Positions 16,265 through 31,325 of a DNA stretch of 64,000 nt are shown one piece after another. The position numbers were made by a program, and so were the translations under genes. Position 1 is the stretch's first letter, and each line of letters begins with the position of its first letter. This DNA comes from Lichenostomus cassidix (lineage: Eukaryota; Chordata; Aves; Passeriformes; Meliphagidae). The DNA lies in NCBI GenBank assembly GCA_008360975.2, contig CM039184.1:54898797-54962796 (forward strand). The letters are read 5' to 3'. Under the pieces are notes generated by a model. The model searched no databases. It had not been told where the DNA came from and saw only the letters and a list, made by a program, of their open reading frames with translations.

Positions 16265-19200
16265 TATAGAATCAAAGGTAGTGATGATGGTGGCAATCGT
16301 TTTCATATTTTTTCCTTTAAGAAAGTGGTTCAGCAACAGCCCCTCTGTGTCTTCCCACGCAAGATTAGCAAGGGTGGGAGGAAGGCTGCCCTGCTCTCTT
16401 TTGCTCTGCTACTGGATTTGGGAGGAGGATGAATTGAAACATATTTGTAAAACAAATAAATAGAAAAAAATGCAACAAAAAAACAAGGAAAAAGAAAAAG
16501 GAAAGAAATAACAAAAGTAAGATCTTTCCAGGTAAGGTGGTGAGAGAATGAAAAATGCAGATATTGGAGGTGAGCTGCAAGCAGAGCACAGCAATGTCTT
16601 CAAACTCATATGCCTTTTAGACTCTGTCTTTTCATGGGTTGTAGTTCCCATAATTCAGACATCATTTTAGTTTTCCACAGTTCTACTTTTTGAGGTGAGA
16701 AGAGACTTGGTACAAGAAACTCAAGGATGGAGAAACTATTTAATAAACTAGAGGAAAAGAGGGACAAGGGGGTAGGGAAAGAAGCTTTTACTATATTCCT
16801 CAACATAGTTCACTTCTGCAATCTGAATTTGAAATAGAATATGAGCATGTGTATTTTTGAGGAAGGCAAAGGAAAGGCTGGGAAGGGTAAGTGTGGGGAA
16901 TGAGTACCTCACTGCACTGTTCAGCTGCAGGCTGCCCTGCTGTTGCTGGATGCCAACACAGGTAGTGCCCCCTGTGTGGATCTGTGGGACTGGAGAATCT
17001 CAAGCTGATGTCCCAGTGATGTGAAACTAATCTCAAGAGTAGGTTGAAAAGAGTGGTGGTGTCAGAAAGGCTAAGAATGCAAGAGCCTGGAAACTTGGCA
17101 GAATCTGTAGGATAAACACTTAACAGATATACATTATGGGAGGCAAAGAGGAAACTTCCCAAGAACCTGCCAGGTCAGTTATTTGCCATGAGACAAGGTA
17201 TGGACAAGGATTTGGCCAGGCCTCTTCACTCTGTTCCCTGTTCTAGCCTGACCTCTCAAATGTTCCCATCAGCCACTGGTTGTGTAGCTTTCCATCCACA
17301 AAACTGAAATTGTCCCCATTTTCATTACCAGCTTAATCTAGGAAGTGCAGTGCCCCACTGAATATATTGGTAAAACACTCGAAAGAGCAATGCAGACTCA
17401 GTCCTGCAGTATTATTCCACTCTGTGCATCCATTCATTTTATTTATCATATATACCATGAATGCAGTTCTAAAATGATCCCATGAGCAGTTGTAGTGTGG
17501 AATTCGATGTTGCAAGCTAGTACAGTGTTCTAGAGATGATTTTAGCAAAGAGTGGTGTTATAAGTGTGGAAAGAAAACAATCAATGAGGGATTAATAATG
17601 GTTAATACACTGGTGTCCTTGCACAGTCCCAAAAGCACTGTATCTGTTAGGACAAATATTATGTGCATGCCCCAAGTAGTGGAGAAAAGCAGTGAATGGC
17701 AGGAGAAGGTTAGGTCACCAGCTGGAGGTTTTTTGTTTGGTTGGTTGGTTTTGTTTATTCTGGTTAGATACATTCTAGTTTTAATAAGTATTTTAACGCT
17801 TTTTGACTTTTGCTGAATACTAATTATCCATCGGGGCAATGAGTGCTGCATGAGTGGTTATTCAGAACTTACATTTTTTCTTTGACTCAAAAAAAATAAT
17901 AATATTATTTACACCATCCTTCTTTAAAGGGTGATTTTGCACTCAATTGGTTTAATGTTATGGCTTTAGATAGTGGCAGCAGCTATTAGGGATTTATTCA
18001 ATAGTTTGTTCTTAAATTGAGGAGGCAATGACCATTAAAACCTATTTTTTAGTTTTTATATTTTAACTGGTCTTTTACTTACAACAACATGTCAGCCAGT
18101 AATAGTTTGTTTCTTAGTACTCTCAGACACTGGACCTTGTCACAAGGAAAATCAAAAAGATTAGTCCACTGTTTTGACAAGAAAGCACCTGATATTTTAT
18201 TGCTATGAAATATCTCTTTATCTGAACCTGATAGTTAGACCCAAACATATCTAGATATTCTAGTTTTGATGTGTGGGCTTTTTGAAATCTGCTTATATTA
18301 TTACTTCCTTCACTTTTACAGGAACAAATACAATTTTCTGGAGCGCTGCTGTTTAGATCTGATTATTATGATTGTTAGAGAGATGCCTTTTCCTGAATTA
18401 CGGTGAAAACTACACCATATGATGAAGTCAATAGCATGGATTTTAACGGTAAATGTGAGGTAGAGAGAGAAATAGAAGGAAATAGAAAAAAATAGGGAGG
18501 TGAGAGTGACAGACAGATTAAGTAGAAAGATATCACCTCCCGTGGATCCAGACAGCATCCTCTTGGTCCCCTTCTCTTCTACTTAGTGGTGGGGATCCTG
18601 AGGTCACTCAAAACTTGTCACCACATACACATTTTAGCAAACAAAGGAATCAGTGCTCAGTGGGTACACAGTTCTCTTATTCTATTGGTTAAATGATTCC
18701 CTTGCTTCCAATGCTAATTAGTCCCATGCTCAGTCTTTCTCTTCTGTTGAATTGGTGGGCCATGGCCTCTCCCTGCCAGACTCAGAGCTGATTTCAGCAC
18801 AGTTGCTGAGTTGGCTTGCCTTGTGGATTCTTTGTGTTCATTATTAGTGCTCCCCCAGCTTGTTTACCTCTCCCTAGTTTGAGATAATCAGCTCACCTGC
18901 ATCTCATTTCAAGTTCCAGTCAGGTGGCTCAACTTACTGCCCAAAAATCCAGGGGTTTACTGAGGCATATTCAGAGTGGGCTGTGTTTGGTGGTCACACG
19001 TGAGCAGTTGTCTCTTTATGCAGTTTGCCATAGTGGGCTAAGTCCTTCGGTGATCTTAACAGTGTTTGAGGTAATTACGACCCTTAAGTCTCTTTCAGCT
19101 GCTTCTGACCACTAAGTAGAGCAAACCCTGGGAGATGGGTTTTGAGCATCAGCTGTGCCCAAGAGCCTGTGAAATTGGGTATGGAGCAAGTACAAATGTT

Positions 19201-22200
19201 GTAGTGCGTCCAGAGGCACTGTGTGCCTGCACTGCCCTGAGCAGGAGCTCTGGTGTTAATAAGGCCTAGGGACTCATGCCAGCAACTACCCAACACTGCA
19301 CCCCTGGACCTGAAATGATGAGAAAAAGGATGGCAAGAAAGCTGCATGGTGCCACACCATCAGCAAGAAGTCGAGGAGTTCATTAGATCTCATCAAGGTC
19401 TGGCTGGGTTTATTAACTGCAGCTCAGCACCATATTTCTTCAGTTCCTGGTGTGTGGGCTGCAGGTGCAAGAAATCCTCTGTGCAACCTGAAAGTTCAAC
19501 AGTTATTTCAATAAGAGAAAGTTTTTATTTTTGCATGATCTTGAGCTATTTCAGACTTAAAATCAGAGTACTGTAGGGATGAGGGTTTTGCATATTATTT
19601 CCAGCTGAGCTGATATGTCTTCACAGCATAACCTTTGTGCTAATCCTTACAGTGGTACCTCTGCCCCAGCAATGTCCACCCGGCCTCTCAGTTTGTAAGA
19701 CTCTGCAGGATGCCCTATTTCTCAAGGTGCTTGGTCGGTGCATAAAAAAATTGTGAAGATACCATAATCACCAATGAAATTGTGAGAGGTTCTCTATACT
19801 GAAGAGGCTTAAGGTCCAACTGCATGTGTGCAGGCATTTTAACCATAGATGTGGCAGCAGGTTTGCTGTGAAAAATAGAAGCAACACAAAGCAGAGGTGA
19901 CAATCAAATCCTCAGTGACAATCTCTTGGTAATAAGATGTTGGAAACACATCAGGTCCACCAAAGATTTAGAAAAACAAAATAGGAAGTACCATTCCCAA
20001 TGGGTCTCTTTGGAGTACTGCTAAGCAGTAAAGCAGAATCATTTGGAGAATGAAATAGAGATTTAGAAAAGAATTGTGAAAAGTGGTCATACTGGAAATA
20101 TAAGCCACAAAACTGGCTAGAGCAAAACAAAAGGAGAAAAGTTTGAGATTATAAGAGAAAAGGTTCAAGACAGTATTAAGCACAGATGTTTGGATATACC
20201 TCTGAACTACGAAGTAATTTACAATAACAAGATTGAACTTGAGCAGGCTGAAAAATGTCATGTGGCAATTTTACTGAAGGAATTGTTTCTGCACAGTAGA
20301 ATACAATAAAACTGATTCTGCCAGGCCCAATTCAATGCTGTTATGTGTCCTCAAGGCACCATTTATACTCCAATAAAGGGAATTTGCGCATTGAAAATTA
20401 TTATATCCTTAAATCACTACAATTCCCTGCATTTTGTACTTACAAAAATACAAAATGACTAATTCAAGACTCCTCCACAGAAAGTTTAGCAGTTAGTACT
20501 TTTCCCCCTCATCCCAAAGTGTTGCTGGGTTGGGATTGTTTTTTTTTTTTTTAGGATGCTTGTGAAGGAAAGGACTTTGAGGTAATGAAAGATCTTTTAT
20601 CAAGACAAAAGAGGAATCTTTAATGAGTTGCTCTTTAGCTCTATTGTAAATGTAGTGGCCCATTCCACATCAGTCAACTTCTTCATCAGTTTAAAAAGAA
20701 ATTTCCAATAGGGAAAATCCCAGATTCTGCCAAAACTCCATTTGTTTGTTTATTTTTTCTTATTTTGACTTGCCAAGGGTTTGTGTTTGACTTGTTGCCA
20801 TGAATAAAACTATCCCTCCTTCAACAATGGGCTCTCTGGGAATGGTGTGGGAAAGCTAATCCCATTACACAGCTCAGAAGTTCCCACTCAGTGGTGAACC
20901 AGGACAGACAGCTTATCAGGCACTTAGCAGAGCTGTCAGCTGGTCAGCTCAAGTGGGATATTCTTCTTTGTGAAATGAAGCAGGCCAGCAGGAGCAATAG
21001 TAGGGGTTTGTTTGTTTGTTTTAAGTAAATAGAACAACAGGGAACTTCTACCTCCTTGACCTGAAAGTCATGTGTAAATAGAGGACATTAATGGCAGAGC
21101 ATAGTATGATGTCATTAACACACTGGTCAAATGTGTTAATTAATTTATTATCCACAGATGAGAGGAGTCTCCCCAAGATGCTGTGTCTCGTGACATTTCC
21201 TGTAACGATCTCTCTTTCCAATTGTTCAGACTATCCAAATCCTCTCCTAGGTGCCTCTTAACAGAATAGTTTTCCTTCAAGGGAAGTTGTTTTCAGACTC
21301 AGTGATGCCTTCATATTTTTGCTCTGAGTGATGGGCATCTTGTGATACCTCTTACCACGTGGCCAAGGTCTCCTGATGATATTGAAGGGAAGATAAATAC
21401 CTACAGAAAGAGCTCTCTGTTTTTGCTAAGGTGGAAACAGTGGCAGCACTGCCTGAGGAAGGATTCTTGCTTCACAGTAATGAGGTGAGAATTTGCTGGG
21501 GAGGGACAAGATTATCATAGAAATATTAAAAAATACATTGAAAAACATGGAGGAGGACCTTGGTTTTGGTGAAAGCAAGGTTAAAACAGAGGAGGAGGAT
21601 TTTTTTAGTGTAACTGTGCCTTTGACTTGTGAAGGCATCTCTGCATGAAAGGGAGGCTGCATCTGTCTTGTAAGCACTACTGTTTACTGGGAGCCCAAGC
21701 ACTGCAAACTGAATTATTGATAGAATAGAGTGTCAGATTGAGCCTAACTCTAGTCTTCTTAGTGTTGGCGCCTTAACTGATTTTCCTAATTGTTCAGTTA
21801 AAGCAAACTGTTATCTGGTTGTGACTAGAAAATACCATACTGTATCAGAACTCAGAAAAATTTGGATTCTGGTCATGATGCAGCTTGTAGAAATCTTTTT
21901 GTGTGCAGCTCTTGCCATTATTTCCCTGATATTCTCAGTATTTCTCTTTTACCTCAATGTAAGTGTAGTGCTCATATTCATGAGACATAAACCAAACTGT
22001 GCCCATGAGAGTTTTGAATAGCCTGGTGATGACAGCCTAACCAGAAAGTATAGCGGTTTAAAGTGTCATTTAGAAAATGGCCTTCTTAAATTCTTCTTTA
22101 AGAGTCAATGCATTATTTACTTTTTAAAAAAAAAATCTCCTTTATTTTAAGCAATTATACTACTTCAGAGCAGCTCCCATTTCCTAATATACTTCCCAAG

Positions 22201-22431
22201 ACGAGGCAATCTTGTAAGCTATGAGGTGTCAGTTCCCAGAGCCAGTGAAGACACTGAGGGAGCTCAGTGATTCCACAGACCAAGCACTCTAAAAGGAATT
22301 TTCCCTCAGCTATAGTTTGACATTTGTGTCTTCACAGATTTGTAACCAATGGCATGGCTTTCTGTGATTCTGAGTTCCTGCATTTTTTTCTGAGGTTTTT
22401 TTTAGTCTGTTTGTTCTGTTTTGTGGAGTTC

Positions 22432-22451
22432 TGTTGTTGTTGTTGTTGTTG
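22432..22451. repeat. (GTT)n microsatellite
   Basis: Six consecutive GTT/TGT units in intergenic DNA. Confidence 0.9.
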
Positions 22452-25400
22452 ATTTAAAATTTAGACCACATAGCATAAAAGGCTAACAAAATGAAGCTGT
22501 CTTAAGAGCACTGGGGTGTGCCACCTAATACTTGCTAAAGAAAATAAGGATGCTGAACTGGATAAATATGATCTGTGTTTTAGTTTTGCAATTTTTTTTA
22601 AATTGCCTGTTACTTCATTGCCCAAGGTCAGTCTTGTCAGACAAGTGGACCAACAGTTCTCTAGAGTAACATAAAACCATTAAGTTGCTCTTTGATCTTG
22701 CACCTTCTTTAGAACCTTTTAATCAATTAACCATGAAGCTACTCAGCTTGTCTTATTTCCTGCACATAAAACTACTCTGGGTGAGCTGACACATTACTAC
22801 ATTATAGATCAAAGATCGAAGGAAATTTCACATCCAACCAGGATAATTATGTGGAATTATTCTGAATCCATTATATACATTTTCATGCCTCAAATGGACA
22901 AAACCCAGCATTTTTATCTAGAATGAATTAAAGGATTCTTGTGTATTTTAAAGATTGGTTAAATGGGTTTGTGCATGATTGACCTTACACAAGGTGTGGG
23001 TAGATTTCATGGCAATGTTGCTGAGCCTCAGCTGTCTGTCTGCCCTTTGAAAGTGACCACTATTGATCATAATAGGAAACATGACCTGTTGTAACATAAG
23101 CACTAATCTCTTGCTTAGAATACCTTTAAATTAAAAAAAAATTAAAAGTTGAATGTATTGTAATGTGATACAGATTGAAATCCTCTTAGCTCAGGAGTAA
23201 AATTTTGACAATGGAAAGAGTTGTGGTTTTAGGCTTGTGTAAGGCCACACTTCTGTGATCTTATTTGTATGCACAAAATGCTTTTTATCAAGAATCAGAG
23301 ATACTTTCAGTATTATGGTTTTAAAGATCTGTGACTGTTTATGCTTTTATTTTCTAGTTATATGGGAATGAAGGTGTGTCAAAATATATACTCCATTCCT
23401 TCTGGCCAAATACTGGAATACACAAACAACTTCAATCAGCTCTTCGTTTGAGCTTCTCCCTTAAGTGGGATGGAGTGTTACCCACACCGGTCCAAAGGAG
23501 CAAAGCATCTGCTTGTTCAGATTTTGCTTAAGGCGTATTTTGCACAGCTGTTTCTTGTGGGACTGGTTTGTTCCCCTTCTGTTTGCTGATGCCAAAAGCA
23601 AAGATGGCTTGGACCAGATAAGAGTGTCACCTGGTGCAGGTGCAGTGGTAGCAGGTAGAAATACCAAGACCCAGCACAATTTCTGAAGAAAAATATGTTC
23701 CAGTAAAGAAACATTTTTGAAAGAATCCATCTTATGAAATAAAGGTGTAGGATTTTCTTCACAGATATCACCTTATTCTCTAAAGACATATCTTGACTTT
23801 AGAGTAACTACAATTAGAAGTAGAGAGGAAATTACTTAGAGCTTCTATAACTTCCATTCTTTTCGCTGCTAAGTTTAAGCCACACTCTGCAAATCTGTAT
23901 TAATTTTTCTGAATGTCACACTTCCTTTAGCTAAACAGCTCCCTGATGATATTGGTCATCTTCCTTTTAAGCTGAATTAAAAGTGAATGAACAAGTTTGT
24001 GGATAGCATGGATAAAGTGCTCTTTGATAGATGTACTTCTTGCCTTCTGAACAAAGATGAGTATATTCAGCTCTTGGTACTAAGGAGGAAATATTTTCCT
24101 CAATCTCCCTCTGTACAAATCCCTCATTTAAGTCTGAATGGAAATTTCCCGGAAAAGGGCAGGATATTTGTGAAGCTTACTTTTACATTTACCACTGCAG
24201 TATCTTTTTCATGCTGGATTCAGGATTCAGTGAGGTGCTTTCCTTTTGGGATTTGAAAAGACAAAAAAATCCAAAAGGAGTCAGTAAGAGGTTACACTTG
24301 ATTTTGAGCATAAAGTACGCCAAACTTTTAGTTCTTTGTTTGTTTTCTTTCTACCTCCAGCTATAAATCATCCCAGGTTCATCAAACTGTTTGCAAAGCT
24401 AATCCAAGCTGGACCAAGTTACAGACTGGACCAAGATGTAGGTTTATAGTAATGCCTGAAAACAGGAAAGACTTTACATCAGAAAGGAAAAACTATCTGG
24501 TTTCATTACATGTGGCTTCAAGTTTCATTACAAAAGGTTTTACATGGCTTTGATCCTCTAATTTGGCTAAAAACTGAAAGAAAAAAAAAAAGCAGCGATC
24601 TCCATGTGCACACAGCTATTTCAGGGCATGCATGTGACCAAATTAGATATGCTGTACTCCAGTGAACTACAGTGTGTTCCACATAGACATGCTGCATTTA
24701 AATGCATAGAGTGCAAAGTCAAGATGGATTAGGTCAAACCTCCTAGCTGCTAGCTACCTTGATTTCTTAATCATACCTGCTGTTGTTCAGAGCTGCTCAG
24801 GGGAACCAAAAAGCCTGAATAAGTTCATATCCTGAAAAACAACAAAAAAAAGTATGCACTTTCTACCCTTATATATCGTAGTGTGTGTATATATAGACAC
24901 ACACAGACTAAAGATTTTACAAGAAGAATCTGTTTTCCATAATGCTTTGCTATGGAGCCACAATTAAGTGAGTCTTTAAGAGAGAGTATTAAAGAAACTA
25001 CTTCAAGAAATTACTTCACTAGGAGCAGTTTTACTACAATAGCACTCAAATTTTGTTTGTTTTTTTTTTTTGGTTACAGACCTCCTGTCTTTCATTTTTG
25101 ATTGCTGTTGCTGAAGAAGAATTGCCAATTCTCTTTGTTCCCCTGGAGTTTGGAGAGCAGCACTGAAGAGCAGCCTCCTTTCCCACAGATCCTCGGCATC
25201 ACTTAAATAGGGAAGCAGGGCAGAGCTGAGTGAGAGGGGCACCAAGGTTTTCCCAAAGTAACACAAGTGATGGCTCCTTTAGCCAACAGGCTGCAGGACA
25301 GACCACGGTTCCAAACCCAGGTTTGGTGCACTGAAAGCTTCTTTTTTTAGCAGATTGGAGTTGCAGTGGCTCCAGGCCAGAGAAGTTTGGTTTAAAGCTG

Positions 25401-28400
25401 CTTTGCATCACTAAAACAGCATGAAGCAGCTTGAGCCTACAGTGAACCTGGCCCTAGATGTCTTAAATCTTTAATATTTTCTTCTGTCTTGTCTAATACT
25501 GTTGTTTTTCAGCATTTTACAAATCTGTTAATTACCATATGGAATTCAAATGATCACTTCTGCTAAAAGAACTCATTCCCAAACAGTCCTTTCATGTCAG
25601 CGTGAAGTGGGATGGTTTGGATAGCTGGTCACTATTTTCTGGGCTGTAAGTGTCCTTTCTAAAAATGTTTGAAAATACATTTGTATTTGTTACCCACAAG
25701 CAATTGCAGCAGTTAATTCCCTTGTGTATTCACAGCCTAACATTTTGATATAGCCAGAGCTAGTTCCTTTTTATCATTCTTATTTCCCAGGCGTGTGTGC
25801 CTTACCTATTTGCTTGCTTATTCTTTGTTCTCTTAGTATAAGACTGAAACAAAACAGGCAAACTGAGGCATATTTTCTGGTTTTAGTGTTTGCACATGAT
25901 TGCTGAGCAGATTTTCAGTGAGAGCTAGGCCTCCTTACCCTTCCTTTCAATTAACCTGGTTACACTTGCTTTTCAGAATGAAAACGAAGAGGCATCATTC
26001 TCCATGTCACACACAGACTGGGAGTTTTATTACTTAAATGTTTTGACAGTTGCCACTGATTGGTACTAGCACTTTGCTGTAAGAGTTTAATAAATAGTAC
26101 TTGATTTTTAAATGCTCAAATGTTAATTAGCTGGAGAGTGTTGCTTCCATCACCAGCATGGCATTTTGCCCGACTAGCTGCCTCGAGTTATCTTAGGGAA
26201 GGCACATGCAGGAAGGTGATTGCTGTGACTCTCTGCAAACAGGAAGGAAGAAGTGTCATCTGGGAAGGCTGTGGGAAAGGCAGGCACAGTCAGGCCTGGA
26301 GTCGGGTGGGTGGCAAAGGGGGGAAGCAAGTAGTGTCTGGAGTGCCTGGAGCAGGAGAGAAGGCATGAATGCCAAAGGCTGGTCTGTGGTTTGTCATGAT
26401 GGATAATGAGCACTGTTTTGATCAGTTGGGACTTAAACCTTTTGCTTCTCACATTTAAGCTGCTTTTCAAAGTTTTCAAACCCTCATTAGTTTTTTTGGT
26501 TTTAAATTTTTTTTATTATTATTTTGGTTTTTATTATTATTTAGGGTCACAGTGAATCTTTTTCTGCAGAGGAGTATGTGCTGTGCCGCATGATCTTGCT
26601 GTGGATATTCTGTGTAGATCTGTGTGCCTTCTGTGGTCAGTTTTACTTACCATTGACATTGTCTCATGTTCTTACCTTTCCTCTACAAAACAAACATAAA
26701 ACTACACAAAAATGGGTGAACTGTTATGGAAGGATATCCAATTAAAAACAAAATGAAAAAAAAAAAGAAGGAAAAAAGAGGAGAGAGAACAGGCAAACCT
26801 CAGACTTTTAAAACTTGCTATTTTTTCAAGCAGCTTCTAAAGCACAGGTGAGAAGGTATTCCTGTTATTGCTGTTGCCATAGCAGAAACACATAAATGTG
26901 ATTAAATAAATAAAGCTAATCAGAAGCAAAAGAAAAAAAAAAACTGCAGTAAAAACCAGCTCAAGTTAATTTATTCTCAGAGGACTTTGAAAGAAAACAT
27001 ACTTCTAAAGATGTTCTGTGAGAGATTTTAGGCACAGCTGCAGGATAAAAAGAGGTATCTTTTCCCTCTCTCTGGAAGGATTAAATCTGTTCTGGAAATT
27101 AAACAAAGTGGACAAAGTTTCATAGAAACAACACATTGAAGTCTAGAATGTGAAAAACTCTGAGAAAGAAAAAAATGTCCTAAAGAAAGGCTACTGGATA
27201 ATTTTAAGGAACTTTAATGACAGAGTAAGCAGCCCAGGCACATTAATCCTATCTTTACTTGTCTCTTGTCATATGGAAAGTATCCTAAAAGGAATTAAAA
27301 AAAAAAAAGAAAAAAAAAAAAAAGTAGTAGCAGACAAAACCAGGTAACAATTCCCCTGGTCTAAGTCTACAAATACATATACTGAGTAAGTTTATATTAA
27401 TCTATGGATGTCAGACTTTTCACAGGAGCTAATTTAACATTTTCTGAATTATAAAGCCCATGAAAATGTTTTTTTTCTGTAGCTGGATGTACAACCTTCT
27501 TCTTTAAGGCAGGTCTCCTGATCCCTCTATAAATGTTAATGAACACCTAAAAAGAACAAAAAACCCCAAGTCTTAATTTCCTGTATGTAGTATAGGGCAG
27601 TGATTGAGAGTACTGAGGCTTGATGTGTAAAACTAGAGGAGTTTACCTCTAATCTGGAATGAAATAAAAGGATGGAGCTGGGAAGACCAGAAAGCACTAC
27701 TAAGATCAGTATTCTGAAATGAAGTTGTGAATCTGGGAGGCAGTTTTAAAGTCTGTTCCCATGGCTGAGCAAAATTCCTGCAGCATGGGTGTCATGCTGA
27801 AAAGCTGGAGCATATTTGCTGGGACTGTGGACAGCCAGAAGTCTTGCTGTTCAGTGAGATGACTGCTTTTTCTCAGCTTGACAAATGACATGCAGCTCTG
27901 ACAGAGTACTTCTCCTTTGCTGGCCATCACCCCTACGGACACTGGCCAGAACAGCAGCAGCAGGAACATACCCTCCAACTCTGATTTAATCACATGGAGC
28001 CCAGGAGACTAGTGAATAGAGCTGTTAACTCTCTGTTTGGTTTGCTTTTCCCATCTGGGTTTTATTAAACTGAGAGCAAGATTTATTCACTTTTTTAACA
28101 TCAGGATCTGTTGGTGTCCAAGATGATAGTTGATGTTAAGGTATACATACACAGTTTAACCTGGCTGAGGGCCAAAGAGGCCTATGATTTCCAGCCTAGA
28201 CAATTTATTTGCAAAAGGACACAAAATCCCTCTACTCTAAAATATTTTAGAAAGGATGAGCACGACTTCCCAGTCTCCCAGGAACACAAAATACATAAAG
28301 AACACAGTGAAAGAGCAGGCTCTCCAGGATGAACCAGGCTCTCCAGGCATGCAGGCAAACACTTCAGTTTTACTGTACTCCTGACAGCCCCTACACAGTC

Positions 28401-31071
28401 ACAACTACCAATGCTTTTCTGATTTCCACTCCAGGAATCTTAAATAGATTGGCGATACCAGCTCTGACTATAGATATTTCTTCTAAAAGCCAAGAATCCT
28501 GAATGGCTCAGCTGGTGAACTGCACTTCATGGGAACTGAAATTATGTGCCAGGCTCTCCACTGCAAGGTGGGATAGCTGAAGCACAGACACTTGCATGCC
28601 TAATGAGCTACTGCAGGAATAACACATCCAAAGGGGAAGAAAAAAGAACCAAAAGATGGGATTTTGAATTGCTTTGAAAAGATATACTTTTCTTCAAATA
28701 ATGGAGCTAACTCAAGACAGAAAGATCGTGTGTGTTTTTCAGAACTGTAAAAAGGTTTCTTTTAAACCCATAAGTTTCAAGCAGCTACAGATAAAGCTCC
28801 CAAAATAGAGCTTCAATACAAACAGCCCCCAAGACTCTTGACACTTGTCCAAAGGTTCTGGGCATTTTCTTCTTAACAGCAAGCTCCTTTCCAAAATGTA
28901 CCACTCTCTCCCTCATCTCTGAGTCATCACCTTAGTCACCACATTTTAGTCATCCTCTCATTGAAACTTACATGGTGACAATCCACTTACTCTACTGCCT
29001 TGCTACCATCCCTGCAAGTACACTGTGGATTATCACGTCTGCCAGACTTCTTGTAATTTACAAAACCTCTGCATGCTCCTCTTTCCAGGACATAACATAA
29101 CATCATATGAGCGTTATATTGGTTGTGGCACCTACACAGAGCATCCTCATGTTATAACAATTCTTGAAATACTAAGGCTCATGGTATCCCCATATGGCAA
29201 TGAAAAGTATTCTGATGACAAAATTGTTATTACAATAGAGCTTATAAAATGAACCGTATCTCTCAAAGCTTCTTCACAGCCTACCATGGGTCTGCTTAGA
29301 ACAGTGTTTTATCCCTCAAATATCAATCTGCCCCAGAAACATTAATACAGACTGCAGAAACTGGTTCCATGTGTGATAGCTGCTGTTCTCAATTGACTTT
29401 CAAAGTTAAAAGAAGAGCAATGACTTTTGTTAGCTTTATTCAAGAATGGTCTTTTTTCATGCTCTTTCACAATTTTCTCATCTGTGAGATGACAGTAAGC
29501 GCTGTGCATGAACCAGTACAAATTAAGAAGCATTCATGTATTTTCTCTTTTTTACAGCTTTTGAGAATACCGGCAGAAAAGTATGGAATGTCCAAGTTTT
29601 ATTTTTCTTGGTTTCTAATGAAAAAAGGATTTGAATTGTATGCAGTGCTAAATTGAAGTGAGAACTTGGTTGCTATACTGAGTTGTATCCTTCAGATCCA
29701 ATGCATTTTATGGATTTTATTCCATACGTTAAAAGCAGACTGTATGAGAGTGATTCCTAGAGAAGGTAGCACACACAAGGAGAAAAATCTAATGCCTAGG
29801 CTCTGTGTTAAAAGCTGCGTGACTTATGATTTTGAATGAAAACCTGTCTGGAGTGTTCAGCAGTGAACTAAATTCTCCACTGTAGTAGTGATACCTAGAG
29901 TTACAGTTCCATCAGATCCACATTTCCCTTTTGAGGAATACAGGTGCAAGGCAGCCTATTATAGCAGTTTTACAAGAAACTTGATTTAGGTATTAGAAAG
30001 GTGTTAGGGTGACCCATCCCACTGAGGAAGTTATCTCTTGTCAGGCACAGTGGCACATAGTGATGCTTGAGGACTTTCAGTGACGAGAAAGGGGGCTAAG
30101 GAGAGCTGAATCACCACTTGATGTAGGTGCCTTGTTTTCCTTCAGAGAAGCAGGTGACAAAGCTGGGTTTGGTTTTGGGGTTTCAGGTGGGTTTTTTCTG
30201 TCTTTTTTTCCCCTCTTTTAATTTAAATGGGATTTTTTTTTTGTTTCTTCTTGGAGACCACAAAAAATCGTTCCCTTAATGACCTCAGGATCACCAGTAG
30301 CTGCCAACATTGCTTGAAAACCATTGCAAAGTTCCCCTTTCTCTGTCAATATGAGGACAGAAAGCAATCCAGCTCCAGATACTTAGTACAGGGACTTTGA
30401 GCTACAAGATATCTTTCCACATCCAGGAATACTACTTAAGCATTGTTAGGCAAAACCAACTCTTTTTCTCCTCAAAGCTACCCCTATTTAGAGCAGAGTT
30501 TTAGCAGTCATAGAAGCTGCAAAGAAGGCCTTATATCAAAGGCTGTTTCATTGGATATTTAGACAAATTCTAGACTAGCTAAAATAATCACAGAATTATT
30601 GGTAAAAAATATATTAGAGAAGATAAACCTGGTTAACTATCATCCCATCCAATTGCTTAAATTTAAAATACTTAGTGAAAGATTAGTGAAAATGAATCCC
30701 TCTGAAGAATCAAATTACTTGCTAGAACAAGTGTCAAATTGCCATTTTTATAACCATTAAAGTATTAGGATAGAATCAATTTGCCTTTTCCTGCAGTGTA
30801 CTTTATTTATAAGTCTTTTCTTAGTTTTGGTATAAGTTCATCTGAGTTCATAATGCACAAATATTTTCAGATGTCACTGCCTCTAGGTGTAATCATCCCA
30901 AGATGAATTCCTTCTTCAGACTTTCAGCAATGAATACACTAGATCTAGGATTGGGTTTTATTCTCTTTTTCACCAAATATTCTTTGCAACAGATGTTTAA
31001 TTAAAGGCTGCTAGACAATTTAAACTTCTCGGAAGAATACAAATAAAAGCTGTTAATGAAGTAAATATCTG

Positions 31072-31077
31072 TTTAAT
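31072..31077 (-). terminator. Candidate distal poly(A) signal ATTAAA of SLIT2
   Basis: The plus strand reads TTTAAT, so the transcript has ATTAAA, followed 15-35 bases later by U-rich sequence. Cleavage would fall near 31042-31062. Chosen as the likely main site by position and context only. Confidence 0.35.
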
Positions 31078-31319
31078 TTACAAACATCAGTAGCATTACT
31101 GATATCAGTCCAAATATGACAAAGCACACTGCATTACACATGTACATCTAACTTTTTTGTAAAAAAAATAATAAAATAAAATTGAAAAAACATCTGCATT
31201 TTTACAGGGTACCCTGGGTTTTACTGAAAGAAGAACACAACCCACTATTGATTACCAATTCTACATTATAATTTAGCAGCAACATGTTAACATGGGGAAC
31301 ATTAGGGCAGTAAAGTAGT

Positions 31320-31325
31320 TTTATT
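31320..31325 (-). terminator. Alternative poly(A) hexamer AATAAA
   Basis: A canonical AATAAA in the transcript sense (TTTATT on plus) inside the SLIT2 3' UTR. It may give an intermediate 3' end. Confidence 0.25.

Larger units (their letters stand above)
13191..31041. other. Intergenic region between PACRGL and SLIT2
   Basis: About 18 kb without a supported gene. I see only simple repeats: (TAA)n at 16240-16264, (GTT)n at 22432-22451, A-rich runs near 26755-26785 and 27297-27323, and T-rich stretches near 26490-26545 and 30195-30245. No CR1 or LTR was recognised. All ORFs here are below 121 codons and lack domains. Confidence 0.65.

Noticed and set aside
16800..17162. 120-codon minus-strand ORF in the intergenic region
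   Set aside because: No domain, no neighbouring splice-compatible exon and no promoter; similar lengths occur by chance in this much sequence.
24886..24910. GTGTGTGTATATATAGACAC-type imperfect inverted repeat
   Set aside because: It is a short alternating purine-pyrimidine run of the kind expected by chance or from a decayed microsatellite.
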